Assembly: GCA_023663145.1 (NCBI GenBank) | Contig: JAMPHZ010000005.1 | Span: 1 to 64,000 of the forward strand | Direction: 5' to 3' | DNA from: Odoribacter sp. | GTDB lineage: Bacteria > Bacteroidota > Bacteroidia > Bacteroidales > Muribaculaceae | DNA: 64,000 nt | Shown here: positions 37,522 through 46,051 of the stretch, one piece after another | Layout of the letters: each line of letters opens with the position of its first letter | How positions within the stretch are numbered: position 1 is the first letter of the stretch | Notes under the pieces: model-generated | Told to the model about the DNA's origin: nothing | What the model saw: the letters and a program-made list of their open reading frames with translations, nothing else | The model's database searches: none | Translations under genes and position numbers: made by a program

Positions 37522-39747
37522 ATGAGTGAAGAGCAACTGATTTTTTCCGTAGATGAGAAAACAAGGTTATCGGCAACGGTAAGACGGCTTGCGCGATGCC
37601 TGCGTCAATCACTTGCAGGTGACGATTTCAAACATCTGCGACGCAATATAGAAGAAGCTGTGGCGGGTGGTTTTTGTTCCCGTGACCGCTTTGGTTTCAA
37701 TCCGATAAACCGTAGTGTGCTGACAGCATCTGAGTTGTGCGAACAAATCAGCCCTGACCGCAACATGGTGATTGCAACGCTGCTGTTCAATCCATGCAGG
37801 CACGGATATATGTCGGTTGACAAAATCAGTGGTGAATGGGGAGATGATGTCGCGCATCTCGTGGAAGGCCTGAAAAAAGTCTCGATGCTATATGCGAAAT
37901 CTCCATCAGTGCAGAGTGAAAATTTCAGGAATCTGCTGTTAACTTTCGCCGAAGATATCCGTGTTATAATTATAATGATTATCGACCGCCTTACATTGAT
38001 GAGTTCGATAAATCATCATCCTGACCATAACCGGGTGGGGGAGGTAGCTCTTGAGGCTAATTATCTGTACGCACCTTTGGCTCATCGTCTTGGTTTATAT
38101 AAAATAAAGTCGGCGCTTGAGGATATGTCGCTTAAATACACACAGCGAGATATTTATACCCGCATAGCACATAAACTTAACCAGACCAAAGCCTCACGCG
38201 AAGCCTATATTGCTGATTTTATTGCCCCGGTTAAGAAAAAACTTGAGGAAGCCGGACTGAAATTTGATATTAAAGGCCGTACGAAGTCAATCTATTCCAT
38301 CTGGAATAAGATGAAGAAGCAGAAGAATGACCTTGACGGTATATATGACCTTTTCGCCATACGCATTATACTTGACTCTGATCCTATAAAGGAGAAGAGT
38401 GATTGCTGGCTTGCATATTCTCTTATAACTGATATGTTCAGGCCCAATCCGTCGCGTATGAAGGATTGGATAAGCATTCCAAAAAGCAATGGATATGAAT
38501 CGCTCCATATTACAGTCTATGGTCCTGCGGATCGTTGGGTTGAAGTTCAGATCCGTACACGGCGCATGGATCTTGTGGCGGAAAAAGGTCTTGCGGCTCA
38601 TTGGAAATACAAGGGCCTTAAGAGTGAGAATAATCTTGACGCATGGATGAATAACGTGCGTGACATCCTTGAGACAGGAGAATCAGGACCTCTTGAGCTT
38701 ATGCGCAATATGCGCATGGACGTTTATGACAAGGAGGTATTTGTATTCACACCGCGAGGTGACTTGTATAAATTGCCCCTTGGTTCTACGTTGCTTGATT
38801 TTGCTTTCAACATCCATACCAATCTTGGATGTCATTGTACCGGGGGCAAGGTTAATGGAAAGAATCAGAAGATAAACTATAAACTGATAAGTGGTGATAC
38901 TGTTGAGATAATATCATCGCCATCACAGCAGCCCAAACCTGATTGGCTTAATTTCGTGGTGACTGCAAAAGCCCGCAATAAGGTGCGTGTCGCATTGAAA
39001 GAAATTGAAAGTCGGGCCGGAGATCTTGGGCGCGAGATGCTACAGCGCCGTTGTAAGAACCGTAAGGTGGAAATTGACGAGGGAAGCATATCAAAGCTTG
39101 TAAAACGTCTTGGTTACAAGACAATCACCGACTTTTATAGCGCTATATCACAGGAAAAACTTGAGGTTAACGATATAATCGAAACTTATCTTGATATGGA
39201 ACGCCGATCACGCGAAGAAACCGTGCGGGTATCGGCGGAAACCTATGTCATGCAGACGCCGCTATCAGATACTACAGATAAGGCCTCAGATGGTTCAAAT
39301 GGAGATGTAGTGGTGATTGGTGAGGGAATCAAGGGCATAAACTACAAACTTGCAAAATGCTGTAACCCTATTTATGGCGATGAAGTGTTTGGATTTATAT
39401 CGGCGGAGGGAGTTATAAAGATCCACCGCAGTGATTGTCCGAATGCTGTAAATATACGCCAACGGTATCCTTACCGGATTATAAATACACGATGGAGCGG
39501 CAAAATCGGTAGTTTCTTCGGTGCTACGTTACGTATAGTTGGCCGAGATGACATCGGTATAGTCACGAACATAACATCAATCATTAATAAAGAAAAATCA
39601 ACGACATTACGCAATATTTCCATCGAAAGTGACAATGGTCTTTTTCAAGGTTTTGTGGTAGTAGGTGTTTCTGACCAATCTTCATTGAATCAGTTGATTA
39701 AAAAATTAAAGACAGTTAAAGGAGTGAAAGATGTACAAAGGACTTAA
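37522..39747 (+). CDS. RelA/SpoT homologue, synthetase with degenerate hydrolase domain
   Basis: 741 aa from the ATG at 37522 (a GTG at 37513 is in frame). N-terminal hydrolase-like domain has lost the HD metal motif: where SpoT has a LLHDVVEDT-type motif, this reads TLLFNPCRHG, and the RLHNMRT region is DRLTLMSS, so ppGpp hydrolysis is unlikely. The synthetase domain is intact: KGRTKSIYSIW, DLFAIRII, IPKSNGYESLH, VEVQIRT and AAHWKYKG. TGS (VFVFTPRGDLYKLP..STLLDFAFNIH), a C-terminal zinc-finger-like CCNP..GDEVFGFIS region and an ACT domain follow. So RelA-like (p)ppGpp synthesis on stress; a separate hydrolase must exist elsewhere. Confidence 0.92.
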   Translation: MSEEQLIFSVDEKTRLSATVRRLARCLRQSLAGDDFKHLRRNIEEAVAGGFCSRDRFGFNPINRSVLTASELCEQISPDRNMVIATLLFNPCRHGYMSVDKISGEWGDDVAHLVEGLKKVSMLYAKSPSVQSENFRNLLLTFAEDIRVIIIMIIDRLTLMSSINHHPDHNRVGEVALEANYLYAPLAHRLGLYKIKSALEDMSLKYTQRDIYTRIAHKLNQTKASREAYIADFIAPVKKKLEEAGLKFDIKGRTKSIYSIWNKMKKQKNDLDGIYDLFAIRIILDSDPIKEKSDCWLAYSLITDMFRPNPSRMKDWISIPKSNGYESLHITVYGPADRWVEVQIRTRRMDLVAEKGLAAHWKYKGLKSENNLDAWMNNVRDILETGESGPLELMRNMRMDVYDKEVFVFTPRGDLYKLPLGSTLLDFAFNIHTNLGCHCTGGKVNGKNQKINYKLISGDTVEIISSPSQQPKPDWLNFVVTAKARNKVRVALKEIESRAGDLGREMLQRRCKNRKVEIDEGSISKLVKRLGYKTITDFYSAISQEKLEVNDIIETYLDMERRSREETVRVSAETYVMQTPLSDTTDKASDGSNGDVVVIGEGIKGINYKLAKCCNPIYGDEVFGFISAEGVIKIHRSDCPNAVNIRQRYPYRIINTRWSGKIGSFFGATLRIVGRDDIGIVTNITSIINKEKSTTLRNISIESDNGLFQGFVVVGVSDQSSLNQLIKKLKTVKGVKDVQRT

Positions 39748-40531
39748 TATTATAACTGTTGCTGTTGCAACATGCTTGTCGTTGGCGGCATGTAGTAAAG
39801 ACAATACCCGTCAGGATGAGGCTGCCCGCTTGGTTGAGCGTGCGATGGAATTGCGTGCCTCACATGATTATGAAGGTGCTATCGCTATCCTTGACTCTAT
39901 AGATCATTCTTATCGCGAACAGGTTGATGTGCGTCATAAGGGCATGCGCGTACGTATAGAAACCATTATTGACCAAACTGTTGACTCGATAGAGTTCGAT
40001 GAAAGACGCCGTGGCTCCATGCAAAGTGCTGTTGACTCAATGGCTACTATGTTTATGGCAGTTACACTGCCCGGGACAGAAGGTTACAAAGTGTACAAGA
40101 AAGCATTCAATGGCTCGGAGATGAACCGTACTTGTGTACAACCACGCATTGATGAAAAGGGATATATGTTTGTGGTTGCCAATTTACAGGGGCGCCGTAT
40201 TGATATGAGATCTCTGCAGTTTGGGGATGTCGTGGCTAAAGGTAACTCGGTATCAGTAGGAAGCTCCGAAGTGATGACCTTGTCACAGGAAGATGTTGCT
40301 GCGCTTGCCGATGCAATTGCGGCTGTTCCAACCGGCAGTGCTATTACAATTAATATAAATGGTAAGACCTCTGTACCTGTAAAACTCACTGCTGCCGAGG
40401 TACAGGCCTGGCGTGACACTTGGCACTATACTAAACTGCTACGTCTAATGGAAACCGCTAATATACGGAGAGAGTATTATGAACAGCAGCTTGCTCTTAT
40501 GCAGGATCGGCTTAATAAATACAAGGATTAA
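39731..40531 (+). CDS. Hypothetical lipoprotein
   Basis: 266 aa. Signal peptide with lipobox LAACS (Cys ~21), then a helical, coiled-coil-like stretch (about 28-110, EAARLVERAMELRASHDYEGAIAIL resembling a TPR-type repeat) and a mixed middle, ending with another helical segment. The 17-base overlap with the RelA-like gene suggests co-translation. No specific function recognised. Confidence 0.8.
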   Translation: MYKGLNIITVAVATCLSLAACSKDNTRQDEAARLVERAMELRASHDYEGAIAILDSIDHSYREQVDVRHKGMRVRIETIIDQTVDSIEFDERRRGSMQSAVDSMATMFMAVTLPGTEGYKVYKKAFNGSEMNRTCVQPRIDEKGYMFVVANLQGRRIDMRSLQFGDVVAKGNSVSVGSSEVMTLSQEDVAALADAIAAVPTGSAITININGKTSVPVKLTAAEVQAWRDTWHYTKLLRLMETANIRREYYEQQLALMQDRLNKYKD

Positions 40532-40532
40532 T

Positions 40533-40991
40533 TTATTTGCGGAATAAACGTGCGAGTTCCCGTTTGTCATCCCGCTCTTTGATTGATTGTCGTTTATCAT
40601 ATTCTTTCTTGCCTCTCGCTACACCTATGACCAGTTTCGCATAGCCACGTTGGCTTATAAACAGGCGTAGGGGTACGATTGTGTAGCCGGAAGCTTCAGA
40701 GTCCTTAGCCAAAGTCCTTATTTCTTTGTGATTAAGGAGTAGCTTGCGGTCGCGCCGTTCGCTGTGGTTGTAGTGAGTACCATAGAAATATTCGGCAATG
40801 TACATGTTTTTGACCCAAACTTCTCCGTTGTTTATATAACAGAATGTATCGACAAGCGATGCTTTACCCATCCTTATTGATTTTATTTCAGTTCCTGTCA
40901 GTACTATGCCTGCTGTGTAAGTATCAGTGATCTCGTAATCAAATGAGGCGCGGCGGTTTTTTATGTTTACTTCTTTGAATTTCAGTTTCAT
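40533..40991 (-). CDS. smpB: SsrA-binding protein SmpB
   Basis: tmRNA partner for rescuing stalled ribosomes. 152 aa beta-barrel protein: [28 protein letters not shown], the GKASLVD segment, and the C-terminal basic tail [22 protein letters not shown] which reads the ribosomal A-site. It ends one base from the convergent lipoprotein gene and follows the Yip1-like gene by 5 bases. Confidence 0.97.
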   Translation of the reverse strand: MKLKFKEVNIKNRRASFDYEITDTYTAGIVLTGTEIKSIRMGKASLVDTFCYINNGEVWVKNMYIAEYFYGTHYNHSERRDRKLLLNHKEIRTLAKDSEASGYTIVPLRLFISQRGYAKLVIGVARGKKEYDKRQSIKERDDKRELARLFRK

Positions 40992-40996
40992 GACAA

Positions 40997-41542
40997 TTAA
41001 ATGATAAAAGTTAGCAATGCAGCTACCGCTATAGGTACCGCAATAGTTGCTATACCGGAAAGTACAAGAAATACTACAATATTATCTTCCTTTATACCGA
41101 TGAACGTAACTGATTTAAAAATAACCAATAACGACAGTGCCGGTAAGAAGTGTAAGAACGTCATTGATGCAGGCATTGCGTTGGCAATGATATGGTAAAG
41201 ACCTATTAGACCAATCAGATAATTTGCAAAGATATTTATTTTTGCAAAGTTAACATCACCACCAATGTGCTGGGGTAGGGTAATGTCAAGGAAAAGACGT
41301 GCAAGGTAAAGAGAGATGAAAAGCGCACCGGATATTGCTACAGCTCCCTGTAGTAATGTAAAAAAAGAATCGTGGTGATCGTGTATAAGATTGAGGAACT
41401 GGCTTGCTGCCACAATGCCAATCCATGGATAGAATCCGCGGCGTTGAATCTCATCAGGTGGCAAAGCAGCAGCGCTGACGTCTTCCCAACCACGTGCCGG
41501 AGACAATAGTAATTGAAGTAATTGTTTAATATATAACCACAT
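40997..41542 (-). CDS. Yip1-domain-like inner-membrane protein
   Basis: 181 aa; about five hydrophobic segments after a short amphipathic N-terminus containing [12 protein letters not shown], which is typical of Yip1-family membrane proteins in Bacteroidota. No catalytic motif. Promoter box at 41570-41577; forms a two-gene unit with smpB. Function unknown. Confidence 0.8.
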   Translation of the reverse strand: MWLYIKQLLQLLLSPARGWEDVSAAALPPDEIQRRGFYPWIGIVAASQFLNLIHDHHDSFFTLLQGAVAISGALFISLYLARLFLDITLPQHIGGDVNFAKINIFANYLIGLIGLYHIIANAMPASMTFLHFLPALSLLVIFKSVTFIGIKEDNIVVFLVLSGIATIAVPIAVAALLTFII

Positions 41543-41569
41543 AACTATCTTTACATTCCTTTATGCCTA

Positions 41570-41577
41570 CAAAGTTA
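41570..41577 (-). promoter_or_regulatory. -7 element of the Yip1-like/smpB unit
   Basis: TAACTTTG on the minus strand, 28 bases before the ATG; divergent from the box at 41611-41618. Confidence 0.6.
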
Positions 41578-41610
41578 CAAATATGTAGCGAATATATTGA
41601 CATATTTTCG

Positions 41611-41618
41611 TAAATTTG
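41611..41618 (+). promoter_or_regulatory. -7 element of the DUF5606 gene
   Basis: TAAATTTG 30 bases before the ATG at 41648; no good TTG upstream, so only the -7 box is called. Confidence 0.6.
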
Positions 41619-41647
41619 CGCTATCATTTACCCACATTGTATAAATT

Positions 41648-42073
41648 ATGATCAAAACAATTCTTTCCATAGCCGGTAGACCCGGTCTCTTCAAGTTGGT
41701 GAGCCGTGGCCGCAACATGCTCATTGTGGAGTCTCTTGTAAATGGCAAGCGTGTGCCTGCTTATTCTCATGACAAGGTTATTGCTTTAGGTGACATCGCC
41801 ATCTATACAACGGGAGACGACAAGCCCCTTGCTGAAGTTTTTGAATTGGTCAAGGCTAAGACTCAAGGGCAACCGGTCGATTTAAAGCAATTTAAGAATG
41901 ACGCAGAGATGCGTGAGTTTTTCGGTGAGATATTACCTGATTTTGACAACGACCGCGTATATAATACAGATATAAAAAAATTATTTCAATGGTATAATCA
42001 ATTGCTTGCGTCTGGTATTACTGAATTTGTAGAGAAGTCTGAAGATGCGACATCAGATGATGCTAACAATTGA
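41648..42073 (+). CDS. DUF5606 domain protein
   Basis: 141 aa soluble protein; the first ~110 residues (MIKTILSIAGRPGLFKLVSRG.. NMLIVE, PAYSHDKVIALGDIAIYT, LPDFDNDRVY.TDIKKLFQWYN.L) match what I know of DUF5606, a Bacteroidota core family of unknown function with an Sm-like or SH3-like start. Acidic C-terminal tail. Single gene with a terminator at 42106-42136; the accessory island begins after it. Confidence 0.85.
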   Translation: MIKTILSIAGRPGLFKLVSRGRNMLIVESLVNGKRVPAYSHDKVIALGDIAIYTTGDDKPLAEVFELVKAKTQGQPVDLKQFKNDAEMREFFGEILPDFDNDRVYNTDIKKLFQWYNQLLASGITEFVEKSEDATSDDANN

Positions 42074-42105
42074 ATAACCCCATAATAATATAATAATCAC
42101 ACAGA

Positions 42106-42136
42106 GCCTTGCCCGAACTGATCGCAAGGCTTTTTT
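42106..42136 (+). terminator. Terminator after the DUF5606 gene
   Basis: 7-bp GC-rich stem (42106-42112 with 42124-42130) followed by six T. Confidence 0.85.
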
Positions 42137-42518
42137 ATGCCTGATAATTAATGATCTAACATGTATATAGTCAAATTTCAATAATCAATATTATGTAAAA
42201 TTGATACATGTGATAATTATGGATTCATAAAAAACACTGGTTGGTTAGGGAAATTTATGAATAGCGCTACCCCGCACTTTAATTAGCCTTAAGAGTTTTA
42301 TCCGCTACAACGGTAAGGTGATTCAGAACCATTTTGAGTGAAATCGTCAGGAGATGCAAGTGGTTGTTGTTTTAGTTCTCCATGAAGTCCTTTCCGCAAT
42401 TCTTGCGTTGAATGTAAGCTATGGTGATCCACTCGAGCGATTATAGGATAAAAGTGCCCTATCCTTCCTGTTTGCCAATTTAGGGTTGAGCGTAGTGAGA
42501 TTTATTTCATCCTATATC
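42137..42518. other. Gene-free left flank of the methyltransferase island
   Basis: No start-codon ORF. It holds an inverted repeat (42159-42166 with 42204-42211) and a minus-strand frame open from stop to stop over 68 codons (42298-42501) that lacks any start codon, possibly a gene relic. AT-rich in its left part. No attachment site or transposase was recognised. Confidence 0.35.
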
Positions 42519-42549
42519 TTGGACTGATAAATTTAAATGAGTAAATTTG
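42519..42549 (+). promoter_or_regulatory. Promoter of the methyltransferase/nuclease island
   Basis: TTG (42519-42521), 20-base spacer, TAAATTTG (42542-42549), leader about 12 bases to the ATG at 42568. It is the only promoter seen for the five overlapping genes to 47039. Confidence 0.7.
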
Positions 42550-42567
42550 CACTGAAAATGAAAAGAA

Positions 42568-43602
42568 ATGAAGTTTAAGATACGCCAACTCAAATCGGTT
42601 AATAACCCGAACTCGGTTCATGGTATATATCCCTATCGCGGTAAAATCGCCGCGGCAGACGCGGCTCAGATTTTGTCACAGATGCCTAAAGGAAGTATTG
42701 TACTTGACCCGTTCTGTGGGTCAGGAACAATTGTATACGAGGGTATAAAGTTTGGACATAAGACGTTGGGTATTGATGCTAATCCTATTGCGGTCGCGCT
42801 GTCGAAAGGCAAGATCGGTATTCCTTCCGACTTGCAAGAAGTTCAGAATGAACTGGATAGGTTTATCAGCAAGTGTGATAATATTTCATATGATGGAGAG
42901 GTGCCTGAATATCCAAAAGGATTGTTTCATGAGCGATCATTGGATGAAATAATGAGGATGGCCGGATATTATAATGAAATGAGCGATTATCTAAGTGCTT
43001 GTTTCCTTGGTGCAATAGCTCTCACGGCGCGGGGATGTAATGATTATAAATGGACTTCAAGTACGGTTGGAAAGAATATAGAGCCTAAAAGATACATAAG
43101 TTTCTATGACAAACTGAGGGCTAAAGTTGCAAAACATCATTATCCTTTGGAGAACGACAGCCGGATATATTATGCTGATACCCGCACGGCCGCACAATTT
43201 ATTAAGCCGGAATCCGTAGATTTTGTGTTTTCAAGTCCTCCATATTTTGATTGTCTTGATTATACGGCGTATTATGCAAAAATTATATATGATATTTTAG
43301 GGCAGGACCGTATAGCGATAAAAAATGGCCTGATTCAGAGTTTTGAGAGTTATGCTGAAAATATGAAGACTGTGCTTGACAATCTTTACACTATACTAAA
43401 GCCCGGCGGCCAGGTTATCTTTGTGGTAGGAGATAAAAAGATTCACGGCAAGGTAATAAATGGAGCTGAATTCTTTCAGGCAATAAGTCCGTTCAAGAAA
43501 TATGAGATAGTGGAGCGAAATTATACCGGTACGAGTTCTCAAGTGTTTGACAAGCTTAATAATACACAAAGGAAAGAACAAGTTATCATATGGGAAAAAT
43601 AG
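42568..43602 (+). CDS. DNA methyltransferase 1 of the island (motif I before SPPY)
   Basis: 344 aa SAM-dependent amino-methyltransferase. SAM-binding motif I VLDPFCGSGTIVYEG (DPFCGSGT at 47-54) and motif II-like LGIDANPIA come first; the catalytic motif IV SSPPYFDCLDY (SPPY at 223-226) follows ~170 residues later, then the LKPGGQVIFVVGD strand. The order is alpha/gamma-like with a long insert that may be the target-recognition region. SPPY suggests N4-cytosine or N6-adenine methylation. It ends inside the start of the second methyltransferase (13-base overlap). Base and site specificity are not derivable. Confidence 0.9.
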   Translation: MKFKIRQLKSVNNPNSVHGIYPYRGKIAAADAAQILSQMPKGSIVLDPFCGSGTIVYEGIKFGHKTLGIDANPIAVALSKGKIGIPSDLQEVQNELDRFISKCDNISYDGEVPEYPKGLFHERSLDEIMRMAGYYNEMSDYLSACFLGAIALTARGCNDYKWTSSTVGKNIEPKRYISFYDKLRAKVAKHHYPLENDSRIYYADTRTAAQFIKPESVDFVFSSPPYFDCLDYTAYYAKIIYDILGQDRIAIKNGLIQSFESYAENMKTVLDNLYTILKPGGQVIFVVGDKKIHGKVINGAEFFQAISPFKKYEIVERNYTGTSSQVFDKLNNTQRKEQVIIWEK

Positions 43603-44435
43603 AACCAGAGAAGATAATCAAGATAAAAGACTCGATAATTTTCAACCATAATTCCAACGATATGTCGGAGGTTCCTGACGGGAGCGTAAATCTTATTATT
43701 ACCAGTCCTCCTTACTGGACTTTGAAAGATTATGATGTGGAAGGTCAGATTGGCGCCGGGAGCAACTCCTATGATTTTTATATAGAGGAATTGAATAAGG
43801 TGTGGAAAGAGTGTGTGCGGGTTCTCGCACCTGATGGTAAGATATGCATAAATATCATGCCATTTCTGCTAACAGGTAAAGCTGCTCGTTTTGATCGCCG
43901 GGAGACTCGTCTTGTTCTGGGAGATATTGAGAAATTTATGGATTCAACAGGATGCATGTTTCAATTCGGACTATATATATGGGACAAACGAAAAATCGCC
44001 AGATTCAGCTCATTCGGCAGTTACCCCTACCCTCCTAATATTTTCTCTACCTACCCCTATGAATGGATAACTGTTTTTTCTAAGGCCGGAAAAAGAAAAC
44101 CGGTTTCTAAGGAAATCAAAGAAAAGTCAAAACTTACGACAGAGGAATGGCAAAAATGGGCAATAAACAGTATCTGGGAGATGCAGCCGGCTAAAGCCAA
44201 GGCTGAAGGTCATCCCGCGCCATTCCCATTGGAATTGCCAAGGCGTTTGATCAAACTTTATAGTTTCTGGGGTGACACGGTACTTGACCCGTTTGCGGGT
44301 ACAGGCACCACGCTTTGCGCCGCACAGCAATTAGGTAGGAAGTCAATAGGTTTTGAGCTTAATCCAGATTACATTCCACTGATAAAACGTAAAATAATGA
44401 CAGTTAATACCTCTCCATGCTTGTTCGATCAATAA
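43590..44435 (+). CDS. DNA methyltransferase 2 of the island (beta class, SPPYW)
   Basis: 281 aa. Catalytic motif first, TSPPYWTLKDYDVEGQIG (SPPYW at 39-43), then a ~190-residue middle part with the target-recognition region, then motif I VLDPFAGTGTTLCAA (233-241) and FELNPDYIPL. This is the beta-class order, typical of N4-cytosine and some N6-adenine enzymes of type II systems and phages. Starts inside the previous gene and overlaps the next by 19 bases. Together with methyltransferase 1 it could modify the two strands of an asymmetric site. Confidence 0.93.
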   Translation: MGKIEPEKIIKIKDSIIFNHNSNDMSEVPDGSVNLIITSPPYWTLKDYDVEGQIGAGSNSYDFYIEELNKVWKECVRVLAPDGKICINIMPFLLTGKAARFDRRETRLVLGDIEKFMDSTGCMFQFGLYIWDKRKIARFSSFGSYPYPPNIFSTYPYEWITVFSKAGKRKPVSKEIKEKSKLTTEEWQKWAINSIWEMQPAKAKAEGHPAPFPLELPRRLIKLYSFWGDTVLDPFAGTGTTLCAAQQLGRKSIGFELNPDYIPLIKRKIMTVNTSPCLFDQ

Positions 44436-44863
44436 ATACAGGTAGCGATATCTTTTCAATTATCCGTAATATACCTGATGGAAAGATGTCCAGTTATATC
44501 ATCGCTGATAATCCGTGCAAGGAATTGGAACGATTGGCGTTTCTTGCCAATAAGAAGATTGAAGATGGCGGGGAAGCTTATCTCAAAGTTAAATTTGAGT
44601 GGGAATTTGGCGCCCGTGCCAGGATTCTGGAGGTCGTAGGTTTACGATATGGAGTGTTAACGATTTATAAATTTGTGACTATTTCCAATTTTGATCAACA
44701 TGCTTATGATCTGGAGCGTATTAAAGAATATATCCACACGCAACTGCATGTCCCTGTTGATAAAGTGAAATGTTGTATGGTCACTTTTGATAGCGGTCTC
44801 GCGCTCAAGATAAGAGAAATGGTTGCGGAAATGGGTATGGACATTGATGTTGAAATACTTTAA
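44417..44863 (+). CDS. Unrecognised 148-aa protein of the island
   Basis: Overlaps methyltransferase 2 by 19 bases and ends 3 bases before the next gene. Soluble alpha/beta composition: helical start, a beta-rich middle (YLKVKFEWEFGARARILEVV..YGVLTIYKFV) and a helical end (DLERIKEYIHTQL, ALKIREMVAEMGM). No motif I can name. Its fixed place between the methyltransferases and the two downstream genes suggests it belongs to the same complex or controls it. Function unknown. Confidence 0.75.
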   Translation: MLVRSINTGSDIFSIIRNIPDGKMSSYIIADNPCKELERLAFLANKKIEDGGEAYLKVKFEWEFGARARILEVVGLRYGVLTIYKFVTISNFDQHAYDLERIKEYIHTQLHVPVDKVKCCMVTFDSGLALKIREMVAEMGMDIDVEIL

Positions 44864-44866
44864 GGA

Positions 44867-46051
44867 ATGGCATATTTAATCAATAGAGCAGTCGCTGCAA
44901 GGTTGGAATGTTTACATGCATTAGTGCAGTTGATTCATTCAAAATTCGGGAATAACAACTTCGCACTCAAAGATGTGAAATTTGACAGGAATGCTGAAAA
45001 CATTCATAAGTATTGCCGTTTATTGCAAGAGAACAGCATTACAGGTGTATATTGCAGATTCAAGGATAATCCTTTGGATGAATCGGGATGTGCGATAACG
45101 AATGCGGTTGATTGTGATACAACAAAATCCAAAGAAGTAAGTAACACAGTAAATGCGTTACATGCACTTGGCCTGGTTGAGAGGAGTGCTAAATATTGTA
45201 AACTCACTGATGATGGAATTATCTTCTCGCAGACTGAATACGGTTCAAAGGCCATGACTGGTCTGATACGGCAAGGTGTATTGAAATATGGTCCGGCTAT
45301 CGGTATTCTCGCGTTTCTTGAAAGCCGATATAATGCGGGCGACACTTTCTCGGCCAAAGATATAACAGTAGGCTATCCTTCCACGCAGGAGTATGTCGAG
45401 TATAAAGGGAAAATAGTGGAGATTTCAAGTGGTTCAAAGCAAGACTCAAATATCAGGACAAAATCTTGTTTGCTGGCATGGCTTACTACCGCAGGGTTTA
45501 TAAGGCCGGTAAATATAGAGGCCGATGATGAGTCACCGGTACATTTGAAGTACAGAAGCTATATCAACAGCACACACCGCAATCAGCAAATTTATGAAAT
45601 AGTGGAAATCCCTGGATTGATAGAAGTTGACCGTCCTCTTGATTATAATAACTTGACAAAGCTAAATTCAGGTCTTCGCGAGAGAGGGATGGCTGATGTA
45701 CGCGAAGTGACAATGAAATATGAATCAATCATAAAGAATCGCAGATTCGCAATAATATATCTTCTCAATAAGGCCTATGAGAAAGGTATGTCATTGTCAG
45801 TTGATTTATTGATTGACTTATTCAACAAATATCCTGAGATATTTATAGTGTCAAAAGATAATCTTAGGGAGGTCGTTGACGCTGAAATAGAAATAGCATT
45901 CATGGCAGGTATACCTTATGAAGTTGAAGGTGATGCTGATAGTGCCAATGTGAGTTTGAGACCTATGTCAGGTATAAATATGATTGAAGCATCTATAGGT
46001 GCTCCGAATTATCTTGTAGGAATCTTAAGTGATGTTGAATTGTATGGGTAA
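44867..46051 (+). CDS. Unrecognised 394-aa island protein, probable winged-helix DNA binder
   Basis: No family recognised. Segments look like winged-helix units: SKEVSNTVNALHALGLVERSAKYCKLTDDG (about 90-120) and TKSCLLAWLTTAGFIRPV (about 200-216), a pattern seen in DNA-recognition parts of type II restriction enzymes. No nuclease or ATPase motif seen. It overlaps the nuclease gene by 8 bases if that starts at 46044. Inference: a DNA-recognition or specificity partner of the downstream nuclease; equally it could be a regulator. Confidence 0.75.
   Translation: MAYLINRAVAARLECLHALVQLIHSKFGNNNFALKDVKFDRNAENIHKYCRLLQENSITGVYCRFKDNPLDESGCAITNAVDCDTTKSKEVSNTVNALHALGLVERSAKYCKLTDDGIIFSQTEYGSKAMTGLIRQGVLKYGPAIGILAFLESRYNAGDTFSAKDITVGYPSTQEYVEYKGKIVEISSGSKQDSNIRTKSCLLAWLTTAGFIRPVNIEADDESPVHLKYRSYINSTHRNQQIYEIVEIPGLIEVDRPLDYNNLTKLNSGLRERGMADVREVTMKYESIIKNRRFAIIYLLNKAYEKGMSLSVDLLIDLFNKYPEIFIVSKDNLREVVDAEIEIAFMAGIPYEVEGDADSANVSLRPMSGINMIEASIGAPNYLVGILSDVELYG

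Noticed and set aside
42298..42501. 68-codon stop-to-stop frame on the minus strand
   Set aside because: No start codon and no recognised family; kept only as a possible relic in the findings.
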